64,000 bases of DNA from Nemertoderma westbladi (lineage: Eukaryota; Xenacoelomorpha; Nemertodermatida; Nemertodermatidae), in NCBI GenBank assembly GCA_032718475.1, contig JAUCBJ010007068.1, forward strand, positions 44,071 through 108,070. Direction: 5' to 3'. The translations under genes and the position numbers were made by a program. This document shows, piece by piece, positions 11,408 through 22,167 of the stretch. The notes below the pieces were generated by a model. The model did no database searches, was not told the origin of the DNA, and saw nothing but the letters and a program-made list of their open reading frames with translations. Position 1 is the stretch's first letter, and each line of letters starts with the position of its first letter.

Positions 11408-11637
11408 TAGGCCTACAGTATATCGCGGTGTTTAAGGAGTCTATCCTCTGTGCATGTTTAATCTTATAGGCCTACATCACGGTGTTTAAGGAGTCTATCC
11501 TCTGTGCATGTTTAATCTTATAGGCCTACATCGCGGTGTTTAAGGAGTTTATCCTCTTTGCATGTTTAATCTTATAGGCCTACATCGCGGTGTTTAAGGA
11601 GTTTATCCTCTTTGCATGTTTAATCTTATAGGCCTAC
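11408..11637. repeat. 54-bp tandem repeat, four copies
   Basis: Four head-to-tail units; the shared word CGGTGTTTAAGGAGT starts at 11426, 11480, 11534 and 11588, exactly 54 bp apart. Each unit contains TAGGCCTACA. The last two units share extra substitutions. Confidence 0.9.
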
Positions 11638-12189
11638 AACACAATTTTCTATACTATACCATCATAAATACTCTTTACTTTGAGTATACTGTTGTATAAG
11701 AGTTCTAGAAAATTTGAAATTATTTATTCAAGAACAAATGTTTTTGGTGCTACTTGCAAAGGCATACTTGGCGGGGGCGGCGGCGGGGGTGCGGGGGGGG
11801 GGGGGGGGGGGAGGGGGGGGGGCTCCACTATAGTGAGTGTGCCCATATTTTAATTGTATACATGTCCCTTGTAATTACAAAATTAATTTAGATGGTGCCA
11901 GCCAGCTTCAACGAGATAATCCCCTTACGACTTAGGCCGGGTTGCACACGTTGACTTAAGTTAAGTAGAAAACTTAAATTAAGTTTATGGTATTACGTTG
12001 CACAACAATTTTCTTAACTTAAGTAGATACTTAAAATTTAGAGATAAGTGTCTATTTTTAAGTCTGCCAAAAACGAATCTTAGTGAATTTATTATTAGCT
12101 ATTATTACAATTATTTAATATTAAATTGGACATTTCAGTGTTACCAATATTATGTTTACCTCAGAATAGGAATTCGTACCCCACGCGGC

Positions 12190-13147
12190 CATACATTTAC
12201 GAACTGTATAATGAAACAGTCAACTTATGACCGATTCGGTTCTGCAAGGACAATTTTCGGTATATCTGCAATCTGATTCGTCTCGACAGAATCCAAGCTG
12301 GAAACAAAGGCCTGACCGTTGAAGTTGAAGCTGGCAGTGGCCCTACTATTTTATGCAAGTGTGAGCTTCCTGAATCTAGCTGGAGACAGTTTGACAATTC
12401 ACAAATCATCTACTAGTCGAGCCGTTCCGGATGTTTCAAACACCCTGACCCGAAAATTAGACCAGTTTGTGAAATTCCCTTCTACACCCAGCGAAATTCA
12501 AAAAGTTTAAGCGGAATTCTTTGAAATTGCTGGTTTTCCTGGAGTTACTAACGCCATTGACGCAACTATGTGAAAATCCCTGCTCCTTACAGCGATCAAG
12601 CGCCATACTACATTAACAGAAAAGGGTACAGTAGCATTAAACGTTCAAGCAATTTGTGATGCAAAATGTCAATTTTTGAACGCTAAACTGGCCAGAAAGT
12701 GCCCATGACGCCCGTATTTGGTCCAATAGCTCACTTGGAATGGAGTACGATCAGGGAAAATGAAAGGAACTCATTTTAGGCGATAGTGGCTATACGTATA
12801 CACCTCTTCTTTTAACTCCGCTTCTTAACCCAAATCCACAGACTAAAGCGGAAATTAATTACAACTGGGCGCAAATCCAGACCATCAAGACACGCAATAC
12901 AGTTGAAAGGGCATTTGGACAGTTAAAGAGAAAGTTCCATTGCTTGCATGGCGAAATTAGAATGCAGCCAGTTCGAGTCTGCCGCGTAATTTCGGCTTGT
13001 TTCGTATTGCACAATATTGCCAAAATAAGGGGTGAACAGTTTGAGGAAGACGAGGACGTGGAAGAATTAGATAACAGTGAAGATTATTCTGGTTCACAAA
13101 ATGGTCAAACGTATCGTGCACATTTTATTCAGAAGTATTTTGGATAA
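12190..13147 (+). pseudogene. HARBI1-like transposase, broken by stops and frameshifts
   Basis: Fragments in more than one plus frame line up with HARBI1-type transposases. A helical segment (AVALLFYASVSFLNLAGDSLT) lies near 12330-12390, followed by FEIAGFPGVTNAIDAT near 12523-12571 with the first catalytic D, LGDSGY near 12780 with the second D, and RNTVERAFGQLKRKF near 12895-12940 with the E. The last frame ends at 13147 after an acidic stretch and FIQKYFG. In-frame stops at TATGTGA (about 12570) and AAATGA (about 12760), among others, inactivate it. Confidence 0.85.
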
Positions 13148-13271
13148 AAAAGGATATTGTTTCCAAATTATATATCAAACTAGCACACCATTGTACTGTA
13201 CTTTAGACAACTGTAGATTACATAATGAATATTATGAATTGCACAATATTAAACATTCATATTATACAGTA

Positions 13272-14108
13272 CTACTGTATATTATTTGCACTGTTTTCAT
13301 ATTCACAAATAGTCTCCAGAAACAAAATATCCGCAGCTGCATCCACCATGCCATTAGGAGCCGGGGGAGGCAGCAGACCAGTAAGAGCCGAAACTTCTGC
13401 TTTTGTTTTAATTGTCTTCAGATAGATAAGATAGCGGTTCTCTCGGATAAACTGGCGATTCTCCGCGATCAGCAGGTTCTGCGCCTCCAATGGTGAAATC
13501 AATGTGTCCTGAGAGCGGGACCCTTTTTTTTGCGGATGAGAAGAGTAGTCTGGGTTTCGAGGAGTGGAAGCCTGTTTAAAGTAGCCCCCTGGCGACTTCA
13601 GGCTCTGGCCCAAGTCCATCAGGATCTGGCCGTCCTCTTCATGGTCTGGTTGGTCATTACCCTGACTAACCGTGACCGGGATAGCTGCAACCGATGCGCC
13701 ACTTTCTGCACCCGACTGTATTCCTTTCAGGATTTGCCCTTTGGACCCATGAACAATATCGTACAGTTTCAGGATGAAAACTTTCGGAGTTTTAGGCTCT
13801 GGTCCGCCGCCAGTCTCATGGTATTTTGCTGCGCGTGCGTAAACTTTCATGGAATCTTTCAGATTGTTTAGCTTCTTCTCGAGCCCATCGAGACTCCGTT
13901 TTACATCGGGATTTGACCTTAAGTATGACTCCAAGATAGCTTCCCACTTCTTAGATTTTGAATCTGCATTTATTCCTCTAGATTTGTCGAAACTGGCAAT
14001 GAGATGAGTATGGTGAGGTTCATACAACTCGACCAGAGTGCAGCAATCCTTGTCAGTCCAATTAGCTTCCCTAGTTTTAGCTTCTTTCGCTGCAGGGGCC
14101 ATTTTCAA
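13272..14108 (-). CDS. Harbinger-encoded Myb/SANT-like DNA-binding protein
   Basis: An open frame of 278 codons starting at ATG 14108 inside the transposon, antisense to the transposase and ending about 125 bp from it. Residues 14-85 resemble the trihelix/Myb-like domain of Harbinger accessory proteins and NAIF1-type host relatives: NWTDKDCCTLVELYEPHH, a KKWEAIL stretch, and LEKKLNNLKDSMK. The middle is low-complexity and acidic. The C-terminus near 210-250 is a predicted helix (AENRQFIRENRYLIYLK) ahead of a proline-rich end. In known elements this partner binds transposon ends and carries the transposase to the nucleus. Its intact frame beside a dead transposase is notable. It could simply be chance survival. 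Confidence 0.75.
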   Translation of the reverse strand: MKMAPAAKEAKTREANWTDKDCCTLVELYEPHHTHLIASFDKSRGINADSKSKKWEAILESYLRSNPDVKRSLDGLEKKLNNLKDSMKVYARAAKYHETGGGPEPKTPKVFILKLYDIVHGSKGQILKGIQSGAESGASVAAIPVTVSQGNDQPDHEEDGQILMDLGQSLKSPGGYFKQASTPRNPDYSSHPQKKGSRSQDTLISPLEAQNLLIAENRQFIRENRYLIYLKTIKTKAEVSALTGLLPPPAPNGMVDAAADILFLETICEYENSANNIQ

Positions 14109-14827
14109 AAAATGGGCTTGCTAAAAATGTTTGTTGTATGATAGATGGTGCATTCAAATAATACTTTAAAGAAAAGAGATTCCAGAGAACTGGGTTCTTG
14201 TGTAACTAAAGCAACTAACTACATAATGTCGTTATTAATTCCTCGTTTTTATATAATCATTGTTATTGTTGTTATGTTGCTATGCAACGTTAAGCAATTC
14301 CTTGCACTGTTAGCCTGGCTCTTTCCAGCGTTGCAACACTACTGTGGTTATTCTGAGTAATTCATATAGCTAGTTTTTGTTAGCTAGTAAATTTTTTTTT
14401 AAATTATATTGTCTTGTAATTTTATTTGGAATACAACACTTTACTTGGAAAGTCAAAATATTCTAGAATAAGTAAAAATATGTAACGTAAATATATTATA
14501 TAGAATTCTTTTTTAAATAGCTAGGTAGTATTTTGAAAAATAGTAGCTACCATAAAAAATTATATTGGATGAATGTAGTCTATATTCTAGAACGAAATAT
14601 TTAAAAATCAAAGACACTTTATAGCCAGTGGAAAGCAATTGCATGGCGGTGTCGACATGGCGAACTAGTACCGTTCTGATTTTTTAACTTAAGTACCTAC
14701 TTAGTTAAGAAAACTTAACTTTAGAATGAGCAACGCAATTTTACTTAAGTCTAAGTGCCTACTTAACTAAGTTGCAACTTAAGTAAAAAATAGACACTTA
14801 ACTTAAGTCAACGTGTGCAACCCGGCC

Positions 14828-15594
14828 AATGTCGATCTGATTACAAAGTAATACATATAGACTGTAAATACAATATAATTAATATATATTTATTACTAGC
14901 TACCATATAATAAACACTAGCTACCAATAAATTACCAGCTACTACAAAATCGAATGCCCATCAATAATATCACATAATAAATATTTGAAAAACCATCAAT
15001 CCTATGCTAAAATCGTCCCTTATGGTCGGTCGGTCACACAAGCTATAGTACTGCCGGTTTTTTTTGATCTGGAACAAAATTTGGCCTCCTGATAGTAAGA
15101 TGGTAGCTAGTAGTAATTTTGATTCTTGTACTTTTTACTAAGGTAACTAATTAAAAAACATATTTAAATTTTCTTTTAAACAAAATCATATTTAATTTAA
15201 ACATCAATAATATTTATTTGGTATACACTTCTTAGTCACCCAATAGCTACTAGGTAGCTAATACTAGGTAGCTAGTAAATAACTTGGCCTACTCTCTAGT
15301 CATGGTAGCCAGTACCTATATTTACTAGCTTGGTGTTTATTAGTGTTTTCCAAACAAATTATTTATGTGTTTATAAATGCACATTTTTTATGACATTATT
15401 GTTCAGGAAGATAAATTATCGCTTAGTCGCCTAGCACTAATTCGATATGGGTCACCCAATTTTGAAAATTTACAAAATCACCTAAAATTCTATATCTTTT
15501 ATGAATTATATATCTATTAAATTCAATATAAATCATTTATAGGTGCTTTTTAAGAGATAGGCCTACTCGCCTGGCAGCACATCAAACTGGGGGA
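14828..15594. other. AT-rich spacer, no gene seen
   Basis: About 770 bp with many dispersed TAGCTAG/GCTACC words but no array, terminal repeat or coding frame that I can support. Confidence 0.4.
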
Positions 15595-15761
15595 GGATGC
15601 AATCGTAGAGGGTTAGGGTTAGGAATTAGTCACACTAGCCTGGGAGGCGCGTAGCAGTTGGGTTAGGAATTAGTCACACTAGCCTGGGAGGCGCGTAGCA
15701 GTTGGGTTAGGAAATAGTCACACTAGCCTGGGAGGCGCGTAGCAGTTGGGTTAGGAAATAG
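15595..15761. repeat. 44-bp minisatellite, left segment
   Basis: About 3.5 units of the same 44-bp repeat as at 17911-21960, with GGCGCG where the right block mostly has GGTGCG. It is separated from the main block by the MULE-like insertion. The last nine bases (15753-15761, AGGAAATAG) are the target duplication. Confidence 0.92.
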
Positions 15762-17901
15762 GGATAGTTCTTTTTACAGAACACAGCAGAACACAGTAGA
15801 ACACAGCAGAACACAATAGAATACAGGCGGAACATAGGCGAACACAGCTGTAATTAAAATCTACACCAAAAAATAACACACTTGGGAAAGTACCGGACTT
15901 AATCATACAACTGTAAGATGTCAATTACATATTTAAATTAAAAGGCGGTTTTCCATATCCTCCAATATAAATCGCAATAATTTTTATTGTCCGTTTAAAT
16001 CCTTTTTTTGTCCTTTTTTTTATTTTTTATGTCCTCCAAAAGTCTAATGTTAGGTTCCATGCTACCGGTTTCTCTACTGCTGTTCTCTCAGGCTATCAGT
16101 ACCGGTATTAGTATATACAGTATAGCATTATTTTGCTGAATTGTATGTACAGATGTAGGTATAAAGCAGGTATTTCTGTATTTTAGTACCGGCACCGGTA
16201 CTGCTATAGGCCTACTGTGTAGCCTACCATTTAAATACGGTAATGGTAGGCCTACCGGTTGTGCTAATAAATTTTAAATAATTGATAGGCCAAACTGGAT
16301 TGGAGGATTTTTAAAATGTGGATATACCTTTCACATAATTTAGGCCTATTACTGTATTAGTTTTATCGTCTCTGTAACCTGCTCCTTTCCCTCAATTAGT
16401 TAAATTATCGTTTATTGTTTTGGTTAGAAAATCCCGCCTCTGTAACCTACCCCTTTCCCTCAATTAGTTAAATGATCGTTTATTGTTTTGGTTAGAAAAT
16501 CCCGCCTCTGTAACCTGCTCCTTTCCCTGAATTGGTAAAGTGACCGTTTATTGTTTTGGTTAGAAAGGCCCGCCTCTGTAACCTGCCCCTTTCCCTCAAT
16601 TAGTTAAATGATCGTTTATTGTTTTGGTTAGAAAATCCCGCCTCTGTAACCTGCTCCTTTCCCTCAATTAGTTAAGTGATCGTTTATTGTTTTGGTTAGA
16701 AAATTCCGCCTCTGTAACCTGTCCCTTTCCCTCAATTAGTTAAATGATCGTTTATTGTTTTGGTTAGAAAATCCCGCCTCTGTAACCTGCTCCTTTCCCT
16801 CAATAAGTTAAGTGATCGTTTATTGTTTTGGTTAGAAAATCCCGCCTCTGTAACCTGCTCCTTTCCCTCAATTAGTTAAGTGATCGTTTATTGTTTTGGT
16901 TAGAAAATCCCGTCTCTGTAACCTGCTCCTTTCCCTGATTTGGTAAAGTGACTGTTTATTGTTTTGGTTAGAAAACTCGGCCTTAACCTGCTCCTTTCCA
17001 TCAATTGGTAATTGTTTTTGGCTATAAAATGAGTGTTTTGCTACGTCATGTGGTATTCGATTATCGACTTATCGACTTATCTTTTTACCACAGGCGCATA
17101 TGGAAATCTATCTCATAGTCTATAAATCATAGAATCATGGAATGTTTTGGCACAGGCATAGTGAAATCAACTGTCTGACAGTCCAGAAATCAGCAGTCTG
17201 ACAGTTTGAAGAAATACATACATAAAAAAAGTCATTAAAAGGACAATAAAAATCATTAAATGGACAACAAAAGTCATTATGCATAATTCGTAAAAAAAAA
17301 TGACAAAAAAGTCAAATAAAAGGACATAAAAAATCACTGCCAATATAAATTACCTGATCAGAGTTGCCTGATCAGCTGTTCGGTTAGGCCTGTACCTGTT
17401 ACTAGTCCTTAGTCCAGCAGTCTGCCTGTTAGCCTGTTCCAGTGCTGCAGTAGGCCTAGTGCTGTAGAGACATGTACAGACTGACAGACTGTACATTGTA
17501 CAGGCAGACAGATGTAGGCTTCCTAGAAGTGGATATGATACGGAATATTGGTACTAACTGACTCATGTGCAATTACCGGGCACAGTGTAGAGTATATTAC
17601 CAATGTACTGATGTAGGCCTACTCAGCTACCGGTACTGTACTGCTGTAGAACTAACCAACTCTCCATGGTTACAGGATAATGAGAAGTAATTTATTTTGG
17701 AGGATATGGGAAACCGCCATTTAATTTAAATATGTAATTGACATCTTACAGTTGTATGATTAAATCCGGTACTTTCCCAAGTGTGTTATTTTTTGGTGTA
17801 GATTTTAATTACAGCTGTGTTCGCCTATGTTCCGCCTTGTATTCTATTGTGTTCTGCTGTGTTCTACTGTGTTCTGCTGTGTTCTGTAAAAAGATATATC
17901 C
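15762..17901. mobile_element. MULE-like non-autonomous DNA transposon, 2.14 kb, inserted in the 44-bp array
   Basis: Ends are long inverted repeats of about 205 bp (15762 to about 15966; about 17694 to 17901). They start GGATAGTTCTTTTTACAGAA and contain several copies of GAACACAGCA/TGCTGTGTTC. The element is flanked by perfect 9-bp direct repeats AGGAAATAG (15753-15761 and 17902-17910). Long terminal inverted repeats with 9-bp duplications are the signature of Mutator-like elements. No transposase is present. The interior carries a ten-unit array of the 68-bp module and T-rich/A-rich blocks with GTCCTTT-like words in inverted orientation. Confidence 0.85.
16373..17030 (+). repeat. 68-bp tandem array, about ten copies, inside the MULE-like element
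   Basis: Units of 68 bp such as GCTCCTTTCCCTCAATTAGT...CGTTTATTGTTTTGGTTAGAAAA...CCCGCCTCTGTAACCT, with starts at about 16381, 16449, 16517 and so on. The last unit is partial and diverged. Related single or few-copy units occur at 2714-2928, 32462-32545, 41797-41870 and 42588-42735. Confidence 0.92.
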
Positions 17902-17910
17902 AGGAAATAG

Positions 17911-20900
17911 GCATACTAGCCTGGGAGGTGCGTAGCAGTGAGGTTAGAAATTAGTCACACTAGCCTGGGAGGTGCATAGCAGTAGGGTTAGGAATTAGTC
18001 ACACTAGCCTGGGAGGTGCGTAGCAGTTGGGTTACGAATTAGTCTCACTAGCCTGGGAGGTGCGTAGCAGTGAGGTTAAGAATTAGTAACACTAGCCTGG
18101 GAGGTGCATAGCAGTAGGGTTAGGAAATAGTCACACTAGCCTAGCCTGGGAGGTGCGTAGCAGTAGAGTTAGGAATTAGTCACACTAGCCTGGGAGGTGC
18201 GTAGCAGTAGGGTTAGGAATTTAGTCACACTAGCCTGGGAGGTGCGTAGCAGTGAGGTTAGGAATAAGTCACACTAGCCTGGGAGGTGCGTTGCAGTAGG
18301 GTTAGGAATTAGTCTCACTAGCCTGGGAGGTGCGTAGAAGTAGGGTTAGGAATTAGTCACACTAGCCTGGGAGGTGCGTAGCAGTAGGGTTACGAATTAG
18401 TCTCACTAGCCTGGGAGGTGCGTAGGAGTAGGGTTAGGAATTAGTCACACTAGCCTGGGAGGTGCGTGGCAGTATGGTTGTTAGGAATTAGTCACACTAG
18501 CATCGGAGGTGCGTGGCAGTATGGTTGTTAGTAATTAGTCACACTAGCCTGGGAGGTGCATAGCAGTAGGGTTACGAATTAGTCTCACTAGCCTGGGAGG
18601 TGAGTAGCAGTTGGGTTAGGAATTAGTCACACTAGCCTGGGAGGTGCGTAGCAGTAGGGTTACGAATTAGTCTCACTAGCCTGGGAGGTGCGTAGCAGTA
18701 GGGTTACGAATTAGTCACACTAGCCTGGGAGGTGCGTAGAAGTAGGGTTAGGAATTAGTCACACTAGCCTGGGAGGTGCGTAGCAGTAGGGTTACGAATT
18801 AGTCACACTAGCCAGGGAGGTGCGTAGGAGTAGGGTTAGGAATTAGTCACACTAGCCTGGGAGGTGAGTAGAAGTAGGGTTAGGAATTAGTCACACTAGC
18901 CTGGGGGGTGCGTAGAAGTAGGGTTAGGAATTAGTCACACTAGCCTGGGAGGTGCGTAGCAGTAGGGTTACGAATTAGTCACACTAGCCAGGGAGGTGCG
19001 TAGGAGTAGGGTTAGGAATTAGTCACACTAGCCTGGGAGGTGAGTAGAAGTAGGGTTAGGAATTAGTCACACTAGCCTGGGAGGTGCGTAGCAGTAGGGT
19101 TACGAATTAGTCACACTAGCCAGGGAGGTGCGTAGGAGTAGGGTTAGGAATTAGTCACACTAGCCTGGGAGGTGAGTAGAAGTAGGGTTAGGAATTAGTC
19201 ACACTAGCCTGGGAGGTGAGTAGAAGTAGGGTTAGGAATTTGTCACACTAGCCTGGGAGGTGCGTAGGAGTAGGGTTAGGAATTAGTCACACTATCCTGG
19301 GAGGTGCGTAGCAGTGAGGTTAGGAATTAGTCACACTAGCCTGGAAGGTGCGTAGCATTAGGGTTAGGAATTAGTCACACTAGCCTGGGAGGTTCGTAGC
19401 AGTAGGGTTACGAATTAGTCACACTAGCCTGGGAGGGGCGTAGCAGTAGGGTTACGAATTAGTCACACTAGCCTGGGAGGTGCATAGCAGTGAGGTTAGT
19501 AATTAGGCACACTAGCCTGAGAGGTGCGTAGCAGTAGGGTTACGAATTAGTCTCATTAGCCTGGGAGGTGAGTAGCAGTTGGGTTAGGAATTAGTCACAC
19601 TAGCCTGGGAGGTGCGTGGCAGTAGGGTTAGGAATTAGTCACACTAGCCAGGGAGGTGCGTAGGAGTAGGGTTACGATGTGGTCACACTAGCCTGGGAGG
19701 TGCGTATCAGTAGGGTTAGGAATTAGTCACACTAGTCTGGGAGGTGCGTAGCAGTAGGGTTACGAATTAGTCTCATTAGCCTGGGAGGTGAGTAGCAGTA
19801 GGGTTACGAATTAGTCTCACTAGCCTGGGAGGTGCGTAGCAGTAGGGTTACGAATTAGTCACACTAGCCAGGGAGGTGCGTAGGAGTAGGGTTACGATGT
19901 GGTCACACTAGCCTGGGAGGTGCGTATCAGTAGGGTTAGGAATTAGTCACACTAGTCTGGGAGGTGCGTAGGAGTAGGGTTACGAATTAGTCACACTAGC
20001 CTGGGAGGTGCGTATCATTAGGGTTAGGAATTAGTCACACTAGCCTGGGAGGTGCGTAGCAGTGAGGTTAGGAATTAGTCACACTAGCATGGGAGGTGCG
20101 TAGCAGTGAGGTTAGGAATTAGTCACACTAGCCTGGGAGGTGCATGGCAGTGAGGTTAGGAATTTGTCACACTAGCCTGGGAGGTGCGTAGCAGTTGGGT
20201 TAGGAATTAGTCATACTAGCCTGGGAGGTGCATAGCAGTAGGGTTACAAATTAGTCTCACTAGCCTTGGAGGTGCGTAGCAGTGAGGTTAGGAATTAGTC
20301 ACACTAGCCTGGGAGGTGCGTAGCAGTAGGGTTAGGAAATAGTCACACTAGCCTGGGAGGTGCGTATCAGTGAGGATAGGAATTAGTCACACTAGCCTGG
20401 GAGGTGCGTAGCAGTGAGGTTAGGAATTAGTCACAGTAGCCTGGGAGGTGCGTAGCAGTAGGGTTACGAATTAGTCTCACTAGCCTGGGAGGTGCGTAGC
20501 AGTAGGGTTAGGAATTAGTCACACTAGCCTGGGAGGTGCGTAGCAGTAGGGTTACGAATTAGTAACACTAGCCTGGGAGGTGCGCAGCAGTATGGTTACG
20601 AATTAGTAACACTAGCCTGGGAGGTGCGTAGCAGTGAGGTTAGAAATTAGTCACACTAGCCTGGGAGGTGCGTGGCAGTATGGTTACGAATTAGTAACAC
20701 TAGCCTGGGAGGTGCGTAGAAGTGAGGTTAGGAATTAGTAACACTAGCCTGGGAGATGCGTAGCAGTGAGGTTAGGAATTAGTCACACTAGCCTGGGAGG
20801 TGCGTAGCAGTATGGTTACGAATTAGTAACACTAGCCTGGGAGGTGCGTAGCAGTATGGTTACGAATTAGTAACACTAGCCTGGGAGGTGCGTAGCAGAG

Positions 20901-21960
20901 TGAGGTTAGGAATTAGTCACACTAGCCTGGGAGGTGCGTAACAGTATGGTTACGAATTAGTAACACTAGCCTGGGAGTTGCGTAGCAGTGAGGTTAGGAA
21001 TTAGTCACACTAGCCTGGGAGGTGCGTAGCAGTATGGTTACGAATTAGTAACACTAGCCTGGGAGGTGCGTAGCAGTATGGTTACGAATTAGTAGCACTA
21101 GCCTGGGAGGTGCGTAGCAGAGTGAGGTTAGGAATTAGTCACACTAGCCTGGGAGGTGCGTAGCAGTATGGTTACGAATTAGTAACACGAGCCTGGGAGT
21201 TGCGTAGCAGTGAGGTTAGGAATTAGTAACACTAGCCTGGGAGGTGCGTAGCAGTAGGGTTACGAATTAGTAACACTATCCTGGGAGGTGCGCAGCAGTA
21301 TGGTTACGAATTAGTAACACTAGCCTGGGAGGTGCGTAGCAGAGTGAGGTTAGGAATTAGTCACACTAGCCTGGGAGGTGCGTAGCAGTATGGTTACGAA
21401 TTAGTAACACGAGCCTGGGAGTTGCGTAGCAGTGAGGTTAGGAATTAGTCACACTAGCCTGGGAGATGCGTAGCAGTGAGGTTAGGAATTAGTCACACTA
21501 GCCTGGGAGGTGCGTAACAGTATGGTTACGAATTAGTAACACTAGCCTGGGAGTTGCGTAGCAGTGAGGTTAGGAATTAGTCACACTAGCCTGGGAGGTG
21601 CGTAGCAGTATGGTTACGAATTAGTAACACTAGCCTGGGAGGTGCGTAGCAGTATGGTTACGAATTAGTAACACTAGCCTGGGAGGTGCGTAGCAGAGTG
21701 AGGTTAGGAATTAGTCACACTAGCCTGGGAGGTGCGTAGCAGTATGGTTACGAATTAGTAACACGAGCCTGGGAGTTGCGTAGCAGTAGGGTTAGGAATT
21801 AGTAACACTAGCCTGGGAGGTGCGTAGCAGTATGGTTACGAATTAGTAACACTAGCCTGGGAGGTGCGTAGCAGAGTGAGGTTAGAAATTAGTCACACTA
21901 GCCTGGGAGGTGCGTAGCAGTGAGGTTAGGAATTAGTCACACTAGCCTGGGAGGTGCGTA
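17911..21960. repeat. 44-bp minisatellite, main block, about 92 copies
   Basis: Head-to-tail 44-bp units with consensus ACTAGCCTGGGAGGTGCGTA then GCAGTAGGGTTAGGAATTAGTCAC. Each unit holds a telomere-like AGGGTTAGG word. Variants (TATGGTTACG, GTGAGGTTAGG, AGTAAC) are ordered. Toward the right end a 2-bp longer unit with CAGAGTGAGG recurs at 20896, 21118, 21340, 21694 and 21872, that is every 5, 5, 8 and 4 units, so segments of several units have been duplicated together. No coding role is evident. Confidence 0.95.
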
Positions 21961-22167
21961 GCTTTGATGAACCTATCATCAAGCTTTCATCCAATTCAAT
22001 CACCATTAAGTGCAAGAAGTTGTGTGTACAAACAAACACACAAACAAACAAACAAACACGTGTGAGAATTAAGGGCATCCAATTTTTGGGTCCGTCCAAC
22101 ATCAAGTTTTTGGATCCGTCCAATGTTGGTTTCTGTTATGCAGAAGTGCGACGGTGTTAATCCCATA
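21961..22167. other. Short unique spacer between two minisatellites
   Basis: About 207 bp with a short (CAAA)n run near 22030-22058 and a duplicated phrase GGGTCCGTCCAACAT / GGATCCGTCCAATGT about 30 bp apart. No gene seen. Confidence 0.5.

Larger units (their letters stand above)
8036..11934. other. 3.9-kb intergenic region with tandem repeats only
   Basis: No convincing coding sequence. It holds three listed tandem repeats, many TACCGGTA/TAGGCCTA palindromes and a G-rich stretch at 11769-11822 that includes a 19-base G run. A tRNA-like patch near 10766-10883 on the minus strand has an A-box-like word but no proper B-box, so I do not call it. Confidence 0.5.
11935..14827. mobile_element. PIF/Harbinger DNA transposon, 2.9 kb, non-functional transposase
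   Basis: Perfect 32-bp terminal inverted repeats beginning GGCCGGGTTGCACACGTTGA at 11935-11966 and inverted at 14796-14827. Subterminal ACTTAAGT-type words recur inside both ends. It encodes the two proteins typical of the superfamily in convergent orientation: a decayed DDE transposase on the plus strand and a Myb/SANT-like protein on the minus strand. Flanks are TTA on the left and AAT on the right, so the usual 3-bp TWA duplication is not clearly kept. Confidence 0.88.

Noticed and set aside
17911-21960. AGGGTTAGG words as a telomere or interstitial telomeric array
   Set aside because: The telomere-like word occurs once per 44-bp unit and is not itself tandem, so this is a minisatellite that happens to contain it.
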